The translations under genes and the position numbers were made by a program. The notes under the pieces are model-generated. The model was not told the DNA's origin and did no database searches. It was given only the letters and a program-made list of their open reading frames with translations. Shown one piece after another: positions 54,285 through 64,000 of a stretch of 64,000 bases of DNA. This stretch comes from Thalassoglobus neptunius (lineage in GTDB: Bacteria; Planctomycetota; Planctomycetia; Planctomycetales; Planctomycetaceae), in NCBI RefSeq assembly GCF_007859735.1, contig NZ_SIHI01000001.1:1198251-1262250 (forward strand), in the 5' to 3' direction. Within the stretch, counting starts at the first letter, position 1; each line of letters begins with the position of its first letter.

Positions 54285-55193
54285 ATGAAAGTTCTCTTCG
54301 CAACAGATGGTTCGAGATACGCTGAGTATGCAGAGCAACTGATGATGGGGCTGTTTCCGTCTAGTTTGGTGGATCTCTCGATCGTCAGTGTGTGCCCAGC
54401 TTCGGATTTGCGACCCATCGATTTCGATTTTCCGCCGGATGTTTTGCAGTCGGTGAGTGAATGCAGAGATCACACGAAGGATCTCGTTGCGAATGCTGCC
54501 AATCGCATGAACACATGGGCCAAATCGGCAGGAACGAAAGTTCTCGAAGGCCACACAGCCCAGGAGATCCTCAAAGAGATCGATGAGACGCATCCCGACG
54601 TTTGCGTGATCGGCTCACATGGTCGGAGTGCCGTCGATCGCTTTTTCCTCGGAAGTGTTTCCGACAAGATCTCCAAGCACGCGCACGCTTCGATGCTGTT
54701 GGCTCGACCGCACAATGAGGACTACCAGTCAACGCAGTGCCATCGAATTTTGATCGCTGATGACGGATCGAGGCTGGCAAGTCGGGCGATCATCCGCTTT
54801 GCAGAACGGCCATCGAATACAAAGTCGGAGATTCAACTCGTCTCCATCGTCCCCGATTTTCGAGCATCTGCTTTCGGGCGGGGAGTTGATGGACAGGAAC
54901 TGATCGATGAAGCAATCGCTGTCCATAAAGAACGGCACAAGGAGTTCACCGAACTGCTCGCTCCCAATGCCGCGTCAGTGACGAGCGTTGTTGAAGTCGG
55001 CCATAACGTTGCGAACGATATCGTTCACCGTGCGGACGAATTCAACGCCGATCTGATTATTCTCGGCGGGAATGAGAAATCGACGTTGAATCGGATGCTG
55101 CTGGGAAGCGTTTCGACTTCGGTCCTGCATCACGCTCACTGCTCCGTCTGGATCGAACGACCTCACCACAGCGACGCCACCGAACAGGCTTAA
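54285..55193 (+). CDS. double-domain universal stress protein
   Basis: From the ATG at 54285 this is 302 residues with two UspA domains. Domain 1 starts MKVLFATDGSRYAEYAEQL and ends VIGSHGRSAVDRFFLGSVSD, which fits GxxGRS-8-GS. Domain 2 runs from HRILIADDGSRLASRAIIRF to ILGGNEKSTLNRMLLGSVST, in which the Gly-Arg of the loop is replaced by Asn-Glu-Lys. Only domain 1 clearly keeps the ATP motif. Role in stress survival inferred from family. Confidence 0.9.
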   Translation: MKVLFATDGSRYAEYAEQLMMGLFPSSLVDLSIVSVCPASDLRPIDFDFPPDVLQSVSECRDHTKDLVANAANRMNTWAKSAGTKVLEGHTAQEILKEIDETHPDVCVIGSHGRSAVDRFFLGSVSDKISKHAHASMLLARPHNEDYQSTQCHRILIADDGSRLASRAIIRFAERPSNTKSEIQLVSIVPDFRASAFGRGVDGQELIDEAIAVHKERHKEFTELLAPNAASVTSVVEVGHNVANDIVHRADEFNADLIILGGNEKSTLNRMLLGSVSTSVLHHAHCSVWIERPHHSDATEQA

Positions 55194-55268
55194 AGCTCTC
55201 TTTTCGGTCGTCGTCAGTGCGTCTCGCGATATTGAAAACTGTTGATTTCGCCCCTAAATTTGGGGCAC

Positions 55269-55342
55269 GTCCTCGTAGCTCAGCTGGATAGAGCGTTGGT
55301 TTCCGGAGCCAAAGGTCAGAGGTTCGAATCCTCTCGGGGACA
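55269..55342 (+). tRNA. tRNA-Arg (anticodon CCG)
   Basis: GTCCTCG pairs with CGGGGAC (55335-55341, one G-U pair), D arm GCTC...GAGC. Anticodon stem TTGGT/GCCAA encloses TTCCGGA with anticodon CCG. T loop TTCGAAT; discriminator A at 55342. CCA not encoded. No recombinase or att duplication beside it. Confidence 0.95.
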
Positions 55343-56005
55343 CTGTCTTTGATTCGTCAGTGAAGAGCAGATGCCGATTGCTGCAAATCAGTGCACTGTG
55401 ACGGATCAGATGCTTCGGACTGTCTTGATTCGCTCATCAATGCGATCCTGTTGATTCTTGACCGGGCTTGAATTGGGCTGAGAAGATGATGTTGGGCGTT
55501 GGGGCCGATCTGAAAGGGGCGAAACGGTCTGATTTCACAGTTTGCTTTCGGGATCAGATGACTCCCAGCAAGTCGCGGTGATTCTCTTCGTCAGTGGCAT
55601 GACGACGTTTTTCGTCAACTGTCGTGAAAATGCCCGAAGTTTCTCATTTCCCAAGTGTCCAGTTGGCGGGCGTGGGATCTGAGGATCGGTGAAGATTTCA
55701 GGATTTGCCTGTGCGGATGGGTTGCGTCATGCAGACCTGTTGGTGATGGTGTGCTGATTTCGAAAAGTCTGAAACGTATTTTAAATAAAGGGTTACGTGG
55801 ATCGGTTCTTGCGCCGTTTGTCAACCTTCAGTTTGACCGGCCTTGAATAGCGTGTAGACTTCGGTCGTTGGCAAGTGGTCTTCCTCTTGAATCTGCTTTG
55901 GACGTTTGTCCACTTGCCAAAACGTTGCATGGATGAAACAACTACCCCAGATGGAGCGGTCTTATCGATCGCGCATTCCCCTCGAACATCGCATTAGGAT
56001 AGTCG
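55343..56005. other. long intergenic with an 11-bp inverted repeat before dnaG
   Basis: No supported gene in 660 bases. TTGGCAAGTGG (55868-55878) and CCACTTGCCAA (55910-55920) are perfect inverted repeats 31 bases apart, ending 85 bases before the dnaG start. They could be an operator or an attenuator-type hairpin. TATTTTAAATAAA near 55780 is the most AT-rich spot and may hold a promoter. Confidence 0.45.
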
Positions 56006-57913
56006 GTGCTTCCACTTTCTCCTCAGAAATTTCGCGAGCAAGTTCGTTCCCACACCGACATTGTGGGACTCATCGGCGAAAGTGTCGGTCTTGAGTCGCG
56101 TTCGGGCGGACGTGAACACGTCGGGCTTTGTCCGTTCCACGACGATCACAATCCTTCGATGCGGGTTTATCCGGACCGACAAACGTTTCGATGCTGGTCG
56201 TGCAACACGGGGGGCGACTGCTTTACCTTTGTCATGGAGAGAGAGAAGGTCAGCTTTCCTGAAGCGCTCGAAATTCTGGCTCGGAGAGCGAATCTGGAGA
56301 TCCCACGGTTTGTGTCGGGCCACTCTCCCCAACACGAGACGAACCGGGCTCGTCTGTTTGAAGTTCTGCAATGGGCTGAGGAACAATTTCATCAAACGCT
56401 GATGAAGTCACCAGCTGCTCAGCCAGCTCGTGAGTATTTGAAAAGTCGGGGAATGACCGCTGAGACAGTCACGCAGTTCCGGCTTGGGTTTCATCCGGAG
56501 AACTGGGAGTGGCTCATTGATCGTTCCAAAGGGAAATTTGCCCGCGAATTGCTTCTGGAAGCTCGCCTGATCGGAGAGCGAGACGGGAGACAGTTCGATT
56601 ATTTCGTCAATCGGGTCATGTTTCCAATTCACAACGAAAGAGGGCAAGCTGTTTCGTTTGGAGGACGTATCCTCCCCGGCAGCAACGACGACGCCAAGTA
56701 TTGGAACGGACCGGAAAGTGCCGTTTTCCATAAGAGTCGACTCCTGTTCGCGATCGATCACGCACGCGACGCGATTCGAGAGTCGAACGAAGCATTCATT
56801 GTCGAAGGTTATACGGACTGTATCGCCTGCCATCAGTTTGGCATTGCGAATGTTGTCGGGACGCTGGGAACAGCTCTCACGGACGATCACGTCAGTGCAA
56901 TTAAGCGTTTCGCCCGCAAAGTCATTCTGGTTTTTGATGGTGATCAAGCAGGGCAAGCTGCGGCAATTCGGGCGGTTGAGAAGTTTCTGTTGCAGGATGT
57001 CGATCTTCGAATTCTTACGCTTCCGGAACTGATGGACCCTGCCGATTTCCTCGAACGTCAAGGGGCACAAGCATTTCGGGAAATCGCTCAAACCGCTCCA
57101 GAGGCTTGGGACTACCGATTTCGGGCAGCGAAGGCGAAGTTTGGATTGAACTCCATTGACGCCAGACAGCGCGTTCTGGACGAAATGCTGTCAGTTCTGT
57201 CCTGTGTTCCCAAAATGGCAACATCGGTGCGTGAACCACTGTTAATTGCAAACCTTGCACAGCGTTTGCAGGTTCCGGACGACGTGATTCGACGCCAGTT
57301 GAGCGAAGTCAGATCAAATCGCCCAAAAAGAATTCGTGTGGAGAATTCCAACGAAAACCGGTCTTCAGAAGATGTTGACGTTCGCCGATTACTTGCCGGC
57401 GAGTTGTCAAAGAGCGACCGAGTGGAATGTGACTTGCTGGAAGTTGTTCTGTCAGCACCACCGTTGCTGAACAACGTTGTGAATTCCATCGCGACAACAC
57501 AGATTCGAAATCCAGTTCTCAGACGCATCCTGGAATTGTGTTTCGAAGAAGTTCAAACCACCGGGGAGAATCGGGAGTCTGAAACCGGACAACTGACTCT
57601 TTCTGGATTACTGAATCGAATGCCCAATCAGCAGATGAAAAGTTTAGTCGTCTGGTTGGATGAGCAGGCGAATGCGAAAGGTCTCGCAGCAAAACTGGAA
57701 GGGAACTCCACGGAAAATGGAATTCCGACAGTGCTGCATGACTCGATCGGGGCCATTCTCGATCGAGATGCAGAACAAACCCACCAGAATCTGGCGGTTC
57801 AATTGACTGAGTCCAAGGATGGGCAAAATGGACTGGACGAAGCGACGGAAAAGCTGCTTCGTCAGGCTGCGGAGTTTCACCAGAAACGAGCAACTCGAAA
57901 AGCTGGCGTGTGA
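56006..57913 (+). CDS. dnaG: DNA primase DnaG
   Basis: The 635-residue protein (GTG start) has the primase zinc finger CPFHDDHNPSMRV with FRCWSCN (about 43-72), then the RNA-polymerase (TOPRIM) domain with the Glu in AFIVEGYTDC and Asp pair in VILVFDGDQAGQAA. A C-terminal helicase-binding domain follows. It makes primers for chromosome replication. The C-terminal 200 residues are weakly conserved, which is normal. The rpoD gene follows 33 bases later: a macromolecular-synthesis operon lacking rpsU in this window. Confidence 0.96.
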   Translation: MLPLSPQKFREQVRSHTDIVGLIGESVGLESRSGGREHVGLCPFHDDHNPSMRVYPDRQTFRCWSCNTGGDCFTFVMEREKVSFPEALEILARRANLEIPRFVSGHSPQHETNRARLFEVLQWAEEQFHQTLMKSPAAQPAREYLKSRGMTAETVTQFRLGFHPENWEWLIDRSKGKFARELLLEARLIGERDGRQFDYFVNRVMFPIHNERGQAVSFGGRILPGSNDDAKYWNGPESAVFHKSRLLFAIDHARDAIRESNEAFIVEGYTDCIACHQFGIANVVGTLGTALTDDHVSAIKRFARKVILVFDGDQAGQAAAIRAVEKFLLQDVDLRILTLPELMDPADFLERQGAQAFREIAQTAPEAWDYRFRAAKAKFGLNSIDARQRVLDEMLSVLSCVPKMATSVREPLLIANLAQRLQVPDDVIRRQLSEVRSNRPKRIRVENSNENRSSEDVDVRRLLAGELSKSDRVECDLLEVVLSAPPLLNNVVNSIATTQIRNPVLRRILELCFEEVQTTGENRESETGQLTLSGLLNRMPNQQMKSLVVWLDEQANAKGLAAKLEGNSTENGIPTVLHDSIGAILDRDAEQTHQNLAVQLTESKDGQNGLDEATEKLLRQAAEFHQKRATRKAGV

Positions 57914-57946
57914 ATACCAGGACCAGCCCACGAATTGGAGAACTTA

Positions 57947-59650
57947 ATGTATCGAATTGACGAGAGCCTTCGCCAGTTGACCGAATTGGGGCAGGTCCAG
58001 GGATATCTCACCTTCTCACAGGTGAATGAATATCTTCCGGACGATGATCTCACTCCGGACAAAATCGATGCTTTGCTATTGTCACTGGAAGACCTCGGGC
58101 TCGAAATCCGTGACGAGACAAAGCCACAAAAGGCAGCGGCTCCTCCGAAATCGACACGTCGAACGAAGAAGACAACTCGCCGTAGCACGCCCGTGAAAAC
58201 CCAACGAAAGCAGACGGTTAATGTGACCGGGCTTGAGGGGGAAACCGGTGGCGGACGGATCATCGACGATCCTGTCAGAATGTACCTTTCGCAGATGGGG
58301 GAAATCCCACTGCTGACGCGTCAGGAAGAAATTGACCTCGCGAAGAAAATCGAATTCACTCGAAAACGCTTCCGACGCGCTCTGCTTGAGTGTCATTACG
58401 TATCCGTCGAAGCTTATGAGACGCTCCTGCGTGTTGAATCCGGGGAACTTCCCTTCGATCGAACAATCAAGATTTCCTTGACGGAATGTACCGTTAAAGA
58501 TCAGGTTTTGGGGCGTTTGCCTCACAATCTCAAGACGATTCATCGGTTGGTTCAGCAGAATGAAGAAACATTCTCCCAACTCCTCGATGAGACGACACCT
58601 CAACCGGTCTGTTCGTCGATTTCGGCGCGTTTAGAGCAAAGCCGACGGAAAGTCGCGACGCTGCTGGAGGAAGTCAGCCTTCGAACTCAGCGGCTGCAAC
58701 CACTCGTTAAACGACTCGAGCAAATCGCGCTTCGCATGCGTAATCTCGAGAAAGAGATTGAACGTCTTGACGGGGATCGGACCCGCAAGGAAGTTCGCTC
58801 GAATCTTCAGCAGGAACTTCGGGACCTGATGAAGCTCACTCATGAAACTCCGCAATCATTGTCGGAGCGCGTCGTCGAGATTAACGCCCGCTATGCCGAC
58901 TACGATCGCGCGATGCGAGACCTCTCGGCCGGCAACTTGCGTCTGGTCGTTTCGATTGCCAAGAAATACCGGAACCGCGGACTCAGCTTCCTCGACCTGA
59001 TTCAGGAGGGGAATACCGGTCTGATGCGAGCGGTGGACAAATACGAATATCGTCGAGGCTATAAGTTTTCGACCTACGCGACATGGTGGATTCGGCAGGC
59101 GATCACTCGAGCCATTGCTGATCAGGCGAGAACGATTCGAATCCCTGTTCATATGATTGAAACGATGTCTCGACTGAGACGGATCAGCAAATCTCTCGTC
59201 CAGGAACTGGGCCGGGAGCCAACCGTTGAGGAAGTCGCACAAACTGCGGAAGTTGAAGTCGAAGAAGCTCGCAGAGTCCTCAAGATGGCGAAGCCTTTGG
59301 TCAGCCTCGATAAGCCTGTTGGTGAAGGCGAAGAGAACATCTTTGGCGAGTTCATCGAAGACCGCAACGGGCACAGCCCTGTGAGTGTAGCTGCGCAGGA
59401 GATGCTCAAAGATCAGATCGATCAAGTTCTTAAAACACTCACTTACCGGGAACGCGAGATTATTAAACTTCGCTACGGATTGGGTGATGGGTACACCTAC
59501 ACACTCGAAGAAGTCGGACGAATCTTCAAAGTGACCCGAGAACGAGTTCGGCAGATCGAAGCGAAAGCAGTTCGCAAATTACAGCATCCTGCTCGATCGA
59601 AACAACTTCATGGATTCCTGGAACGCCTGGCATTGACCACCGGCGGATAG
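57947..59650 (+). CDS. rpoD: primary sigma factor RpoD
   Basis: From the ATG at 57947 (GGAG upstream) this is 567 residues. The N-terminal region 1.1 is followed by a basic linker ([20 protein letters not shown]). Region 1.2 is [20 protein letters not shown]. Region 2 is [20 protein letters not shown] to [14 protein letters not shown]. Region 3 follows, then region 4.2 with [20 protein letters not shown]. It is co-directional with dnaG and very probably co-transcribed. A TTG at 57935 is in frame but less likely. Confidence 0.96.
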   Translation: MYRIDESLRQLTELGQVQGYLTFSQVNEYLPDDDLTPDKIDALLLSLEDLGLEIRDETKPQKAAAPPKSTRRTKKTTRRSTPVKTQRKQTVNVTGLEGETGGGRIIDDPVRMYLSQMGEIPLLTRQEEIDLAKKIEFTRKRFRRALLECHYVSVEAYETLLRVESGELPFDRTIKISLTECTVKDQVLGRLPHNLKTIHRLVQQNEETFSQLLDETTPQPVCSSISARLEQSRRKVATLLEEVSLRTQRLQPLVKRLEQIALRMRNLEKEIERLDGDRTRKEVRSNLQQELRDLMKLTHETPQSLSERVVEINARYADYDRAMRDLSAGNLRLVVSIAKKYRNRGLSFLDLIQEGNTGLMRAVDKYEYRRGYKFSTYATWWIRQAITRAIADQARTIRIPVHMIETMSRLRRISKSLVQELGREPTVEEVAQTAEVEVEEARRVLKMAKPLVSLDKPVGEGEENIFGEFIEDRNGHSPVSVAAQEMLKDQIDQVLKTLTYREREIIKLRYGLGDGYTYTLEEVGRIFKVTRERVRQIEAKAVRKLQHPARSKQLHGFLERLALTTGG

Positions 59651-60136
59651 TCGTCGTTTTCTCGATTCTTCGACTTCATCGATTTGACGAGGCAGACTCT
59701 CCCTCTCAATCCACTCGGAGATCTCGGATCGCTGCGTTTGATGGAGTAAGAGTTGATCGTGGTGAGACAGTTTGACAGCAAGAGTTGGAATCCTGCGAGA
59801 CTTGGTGTCGAACATCAAGAACAGCGCGAGAGGTCGAAAAAGACTGCTTGAAAGAATCGGAAGCCGCATCGGAGAAATCCGCTGCGGCTTTCTTGTTTGG
59901 TCGACGGATTCTTTCCCGAACGATCACTCCGTTTCTCACTGTGACCTTAGCAGAGGCGGCACTGTCTCAACGACTCAGTTCTGCGAACTCGGTAACAAAC
60001 CTGAATGCGATCTCGGACGCACTCGTTTGAATGCCACCACCTGCGTTCTATGATCATCTGCCGCTGCTAAAACGCTCCGAAAGACGAACCATCGTGATTT
60101 CGTTTAACAGATTATGTCTTGCAAGTATCCACGACG
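59651..60136. other. intergenic after rpoD
   Basis: No supported gene. Apart from the terminator at 59860-59896 I see nothing that I can name. Confidence 0.45.
59860..59896 (+). terminator. terminator after rpoD
   Basis: AAGCCGCA (59861-59868) pairs with TGCGGCTT (59883-59890), with a short inner CGGA/TCCG stem, followed by TCTTG. It lies 210 bases after the rpoD stop. The T-run is weak, so confidence is moderate. Confidence 0.6.
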
Positions 60137-60583
60137 ATGCCGACATTTGATTTTACGTTCACCGTTGATAGCCCGCTGAAAGCGGTTCGTGAGTTTCATC
60201 ATGACACGAGCGCGCTGAAACGTCTGACTCCTCCGCCGACGATCGTTCAACTGCAGGAAATCGAGCCATTGGCTGAAGGTTCGGTTTCCAAATTTACTCT
60301 CTGGGTCGGGCCACTTCCGCTTCGATGGACCGCACTTCATCAAAATGTGACAGACCACGGATTCACAGACATTCAGACGGAAGGCCCTGCGAAAAAGTGG
60401 GAACACACCCATACATTCCGAGAGTTGGCCCACAATCAAACGGAAGTCAACGAGCACATCGTCTATGAACACAAGCGAGGATTCTGGGGAATCGTCACCC
60501 GCATCCTCTTCTCTCGTCCGAGCCTCTACACGATGTTTACGTATAGAAAATTAGTCACCCAAAAAGCTCTCAAGGCTCCGTGA
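60137..60583 (+). CDS. SRPBCC-fold ligand-binding protein
   Basis: From the ATG at 60137 this is 148 residues with a polyketide-cyclase/START-like pattern: TFDFTFTVDSPLKAVREFHH, then PPPTIVQLQEIEPLAEGSVS, WVGPLPLRWTALHQNV and a C-terminal helix (FSRPSLYTMFTYRKLVTQKA). These proteins bind hydrophobic ligands; many planctomycete members are unassigned. It stands alone between rpoD and the large surface protein. No signal peptide. Confidence 0.75.
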   Translation: MPTFDFTFTVDSPLKAVREFHHDTSALKRLTPPPTIVQLQEIEPLAEGSVSKFTLWVGPLPLRWTALHQNVTDHGFTDIQTEGPAKKWEHTHTFRELAHNQTEVNEHIVYEHKRGFWGIVTRILFSRPSLYTMFTYRKLVTQKALKAP

Positions 60584-60767
60584 GTGTGTCTGTTTCGAAC
60601 TTCGTTCCGGAAGTTTAAGGGCTGCTGATTCCACTCGAAATTTTGAGAGATCAAAGAGTCGCCACAGCCACAGTGGTCGTGACCTCCTGTTTGCAGCGGC
60701 TTGTCCGAACTCTCCAGAACTGATCAAACGAGACCAGTGAATACGTTCGGGAAACCATGAACGTGGT

Positions 60768-63700
60768 CTACGGTTGGAATGCACCGAGGACACTACCTGT
60801 TGATGGTCTTAGGTTTCCGGACGTGTCAAGGAGTAGGAGGGACTCAAGTTCAGACGTCAGATTTCCACCGGATGTCGGGATGAGTGTTCCTGGATCCCAG
60901 TCCGGAGTTCCGGATTGGATTCCAGTTTCCGACAGGAAGTCCGTTTCAATCGTGTAGTTATCGACCCATCGGTTTCCGTTTACTCCATCGCCCTGTCCAG
61001 TGATTTCAGATGATGTTCTGAGGAAGACGTTACCCACGATGTCAAAGTGCTCATGGAGGACCTGTGAGTGACCATCATCCCTGAGATGGAGTGACTGATC
61101 AAACGTATTTCCATACATCAGCAAGTGAGAGAGTTCTTTCACCATAATCTGAGACGAGAGTGCTGGAGATTGTGTTTTGAACACCGAATTGACGACGGCG
61201 ATGTCTCGAGCTTCATCAATCCCACGTAGGAAAACCCCTTGTGCAGAAACTTGATCTCCCGTTGTGACTCCATAGAGCAGCTTGTTTTCGATGTCAGGGA
61301 ACCACCACTGCCAGATATCCGGGTGGTATTCGATGTTGGCATTCCCGGTATCGGCTACGTGACCACCAATCACAGCGTCAGTGGCGGTGAATGCGTCGGA
61401 TCCGATCACGCCAATGGTGACGTTTCTCGCCAGCCTGCCGAGGACTGCTCCATCTTTTGCTTCTGTGGCACTGAAGTCGGTGTAGTAGATATTCTCGAAC
61501 CCGCTAGAGACGCGTCCGCTGACTCCTGCTCCACGTCCTGTGTATGCCAGGTTGTGAAGCCATAGTGATGAGTCAGGCATTTGACCGAGATTGGATCGAA
61601 TGAGGAAATCTTCGTCGGTGACAGATGCATCGAGATCAACTCCGTCAATCTTGACTCGAAGGGCTCGCAGGCCGCGAGAACCGGTCTCTCCTCGGGCATT
61701 GATGACTGGATCGTGTCCGTCTTCAGCCTTAATTGTCAACCAGCGTTCATTGAGAACATCGGACGTAATTCCCGTGGCATAATCATACTCTCCATTGCGA
61801 AGAATGATCGTTCCGCCTTCCACTTCTCCGGACGCTCCAAGAGACTCTCGAGCCTGGGTAATTGTGGCAAACGGATTTGCAGCGGAGCCATCTCCAGTGG
61901 TGTCGGAGCCATTGTTGGCGTCGACGTAAGACTCCGCAGTTGGGAGTGTTCCGTTGATGTTCGAGAACAGCTGGAGGGAAATGACTCGCGCTTGTGCCGA
62001 TGGATCGTTCGGTTGAACGGTCGCGAAGACTTCGAACGCTCCGTCGTGTTCCGGAAATTCGCTCGCATCGAGTTTGACGACATAGGCTTCGAAGGGATTG
62101 CCTGCGTAAGCATCAACGATCTGCGGAGCATTGACGACAGCTTCGCTTCCTTCAACGTGGAACGTCACGCTGGCAATTCCGCCTTTACTGAAGGCCACAA
62201 CGGGGACGATGAAGTCACCAGTGACATCCTGGAAGGGGACGATCGCGTAGTGTGCGATGGGTTTGTAGTTGACTCGTTCGGGGTCCTCGGGAACATCTCT
62301 TCCGTCCCATTCGAGCGTTCCATCCCACATATCCGAGGGAGCGATCAGCGCGTCGGTGATCAAGTCTCCGGATCCACCCGGGGCTGGGACCGATGGTTCT
62401 GGGGTCTGTCCAGGTTGGTTGAGTGGAACGACTGTTTCGTTAATCCGGTAGTCACGATCGACGATGATGTTGTGATTCCGTCGTGCGAACCGAAGAGGGC
62501 TCATCGCTGAGTTGAGACCTTCTGGTCGGTCAGCAAGTTGTGGCCATTCGACGCCGACTCCCACCATGACATCGGTGCCGTAGGTGTCGTCGTGGGTCAC
62601 AGTTGTCGAGAGGTTCAAGTGTCCCCAGTCGACTTCTGCGCGAGCCTTGAGACCGTTGATGGATTCCGAGTCGTCCGCAAAGAAGTGATACGAACCGGCA
62701 TATCCTCTTAGGATCCATTCCTCAAACGGAATGGAGAGACCGACTTCCCAGTCGAATCCCGACATCGGACGCATCAGCGAGGTTGAAGAGTAAATGACGA
62801 GGTTATCCCCATCGACGCGGCTGGTCAGCAGTTGGGTTCCGAGTTCCTGATCCCCCTGATTGAGCGGCAAATAGCCATTTCCGCGTATCTCGAACTGATC
62901 GAGTGTGGCTTCGAGGCCCAGTCCCAGCTGGTAGAACGACTGTTCGTAGAATCGGTCATAGTCAAACCAGACAGAACCGCCCATCCAGCCTGTTTGTGAA
63001 TCGTTGATGTGACGAAGTCCAAGACCGACATTGGTTCCCATGCGGTCGCCCTCTGCGACGAAGAATCGCATATCGCCGTAGTAGACGTTTTCTCCGTCGA
63101 CGACATACGGCATGATCTCGAGATCGCTGAGCGAACTGTCTCGCCCGAACGTGTCGAATCCAAAATACCCAGCGCGTCCCTGGACTCCGCGAATTCGATT
63201 CGACGGAGGCACGATTGGCCCGAGTCCGCGAGGTGATGTCCAGCTGTTGTACTGCTGTTGCTGCTGAACTGCTGAGTCGATATCCATTTCTTCGTAGCCA
63301 TCGAGCATGATGATGGCTGGCAGGGAGGAATCGCTTGCAGGCAACTCCGGCAAAGTTGTGGACTCAACGGCCAGGGGAGGGGGGCGTCTCAGTTTGCGAT
63401 CCGGTTGAAGCGTGACAACACCATCGGTTTCCGCATCTGAGGGCTGAGATGCTCCGAGAGTGACGACTCCGACTGATTCCGGACCCGAATTCGCCGAAAC
63501 GGTGGCAAATGCCGGATCCGGATTCGAATTCGTGGCGGGTGCCAGTGGTGTTTCCTCGGAATCCGATTCTGCCGTCCCGGCAAGCGGTCGACGAATGGGA
63601 GCGAGCGGCATCGGCTTCGCGAGTTCAGGCTTTGCTGACCCGGAGTCGACGTCCACCTTGGGGGGGAACGCGAGCGACGGCTTTCTTGTTTCGCGATCTT

Positions 63701-63911
63701 CGGGCTGACTGTCGGAATGAGTATCAGAATCCGAAGTGACTGGTTGAGGTGTCGTGGGAAATGGACGTACGGACTCTGAGCCCGAGGAGCTTGTGTGCGC
63801 ATGCCAGGAATCGGCAGCGCGCAGCGGTAGCCCTGTCGCGAGAGTCGCGATCACCGCTCCAATTCCAACGATTCGCCCCCAACGAGGCGTACCGTATGTT
63901 GACCTGGCCAT
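60768..63911 (-). CDS. secreted inverse-autotransporter-like / DUF1565 repeat protein
   Basis: The 1047-residue protein has a signal peptide (WGRIVGIGAVIATLATGLPL) and a Ser/Pro-rich region to about 230. A beta-barrel-like domain at about 245-490 resembles the intimin/invasin inverse autotransporter (DMRFFVAEGDRMGTNVGLGL, RHINDSQTGWMGGSVWFDYD, then DWEVGLSIPFEEWILRGYAG). A linker and a DUF1565-type parallel beta-helix follow from about 665 (SYVDANNGSDTTGDGSAANP, FATITQARESLG). A barrel plus passenger suggests an adhesin-like surface protein. It is followed by a long non-coding tail at the window edge. Confidence 0.75.
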   Translation of the reverse strand: MARSTYGTPRWGRIVGIGAVIATLATGLPLRAADSWHAHTSSSGSESVRPFPTTPQPVTSDSDTHSDSQPEDRETRKPSLAFPPKVDVDSGSAKPELAKPMPLAPIRRPLAGTAESDSEETPLAPATNSNPDPAFATVSANSGPESVGVVTLGASQPSDAETDGVVTLQPDRKLRRPPPLAVESTTLPELPASDSSLPAIIMLDGYEEMDIDSAVQQQQQYNSWTSPRGLGPIVPPSNRIRGVQGRAGYFGFDTFGRDSSLSDLEIMPYVVDGENVYYGDMRFFVAEGDRMGTNVGLGLRHINDSQTGWMGGSVWFDYDRFYEQSFYQLGLGLEATLDQFEIRGNGYLPLNQGDQELGTQLLTSRVDGDNLVIYSSTSLMRPMSGFDWEVGLSIPFEEWILRGYAGSYHFFADDSESINGLKARAEVDWGHLNLSTTVTHDDTYGTDVMVGVGVEWPQLADRPEGLNSAMSPLRFARRNHNIIVDRDYRINETVVPLNQPGQTPEPSVPAPGGSGDLITDALIAPSDMWDGTLEWDGRDVPEDPERVNYKPIAHYAIVPFQDVTGDFIVPVVAFSKGGIASVTFHVEGSEAVVNAPQIVDAYAGNPFEAYVVKLDASEFPEHDGAFEVFATVQPNDPSAQARVISLQLFSNINGTLPTAESYVDANNGSDTTGDGSAANPFATITQARESLGASGEVEGGTIILRNGEYDYATGITSDVLNERWLTIKAEDGHDPVINARGETGSRGLRALRVKIDGVDLDASVTDEDFLIRSNLGQMPDSSLWLHNLAYTGRGAGVSGRVSSGFENIYYTDFSATEAKDGAVLGRLARNVTIGVIGSDAFTATDAVIGGHVADTGNANIEYHPDIWQWWFPDIENKLLYGVTTGDQVSAQGVFLRGIDEARDIAVVNSVFKTQSPALSSQIMVKELSHLLMYGNTFDQSLHLRDDGHSQVLHEHFDIVGNVFLRTSSEITGQGDGVNGNRWVDNYTIETDFLSETGIQSGTPDWDPGTLIPTSGGNLTSELESLLLLDTSGNLRPSTGSVLGAFQP

Positions 63912-64000
63912 AAACCACGATGAGTGAGAGAAATTGTGTGCCGGGAAGGTGGATACAATTGTCGGCGTGGGTTGATGGGTGGAACGGAAGGAACTGAAAG

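Noticed and set aside
61581-62510. 309-residue plus-strand frame in the large surface protein
   Set aside because: Antisense shadow of a gene with signal peptide and recognisable domains.

Overview
The window looks like a chromosome segment from a planctomycete (order Planctomycetales; genus not determined). The evidence is a very large secreted SGNH / membrane-dehydrogenase / haem-binding fusion of the Planctomycetes-Verrucomicrobia type, a PilB-like ATPase carrying its own signal peptide and membrane segments, a PEP-CTERM protein, a secreted isochorismatase-like enzyme, and many short conserved proteins of no known function. Base composition is moderate and gene density is high on both strands.

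Layout. 1-0.9 kb: end of an IS3-family element that has replaced the 5' end of a DUF3592 gene. 0.9-6.5 kb: minus-strand type I secretion-like operon (ABC transporter, HlyD-type adaptor, TolC-type lipoprotein). 6.9-15.0 kb: housekeeping and cell-surface genes (DUF1579, FHA, PilT and PilB ATPases, AcpS, universal stress protein). 15.1-23.7 kb: tRNA-Pro with a serine-recombinase remnant running into its 3' end, then an island of small stress or redox enzymes (AhpD-like, DsrE, PNPOx-like, isochorismatase, DUF1348). A GAF/AAA+/Fis sigma-54 activator sits between the two arms. Both arms carry a -24/-12 promoter with a shared palindrome about 70 bp upstream, which suggests one regulon. A WYL regulator and an AHSA1 protein follow. 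23.9-33.4 kb: the 1321-residue PVC protein and a carbohydrate-catabolism cluster (tagaturonate-epimerase-like, sugar isomerase, zinc dehydrogenase, aldo/keto reductase) with a divergent AraC regulator.

33.4-52.1 kb is a stacked accessory region. It starts with an IS5-like transposase tail, a holin-like protein, a ribbon-helix-helix-like protein and a Dam-type methylase. Next comes what appears to be an integron: a truncated IntI-like integrase, an attI-like site and three divergently read cassettes separated by imperfect palindromes. Then comes an AT-rich three-gene operon (N4-type DNA methyltransferase, DUF262, HEPN nuclease) that I read as a restriction or abortive-infection-type defence system. 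After it is a tightly overlapping minus-strand block of phage-like early genes ending in a tyrosine integrase beside a CAT-anticodon tRNA. This block contains a replication-initiator-like protein with 12-bp repeats and an AT-rich stretch inside its own gene (lambda-ori-like), a mobile CsrA, an Acb2/Tad1-type anti-CBASS/anti-Thoeris protein, tandem XRE repressors and two genes with single-base frameshifts. I saw no capsid, terminase or tail genes.

52.4-64 kb returns to ordinary chromosome: GH43 enzyme, cytochrome c'-like protein, double-domain universal stress protein, tRNA-Arg, the dnaG-rpoD operon, an SRPBCC protein and a large secreted inverse-autotransporter-like / DUF1565 protein.
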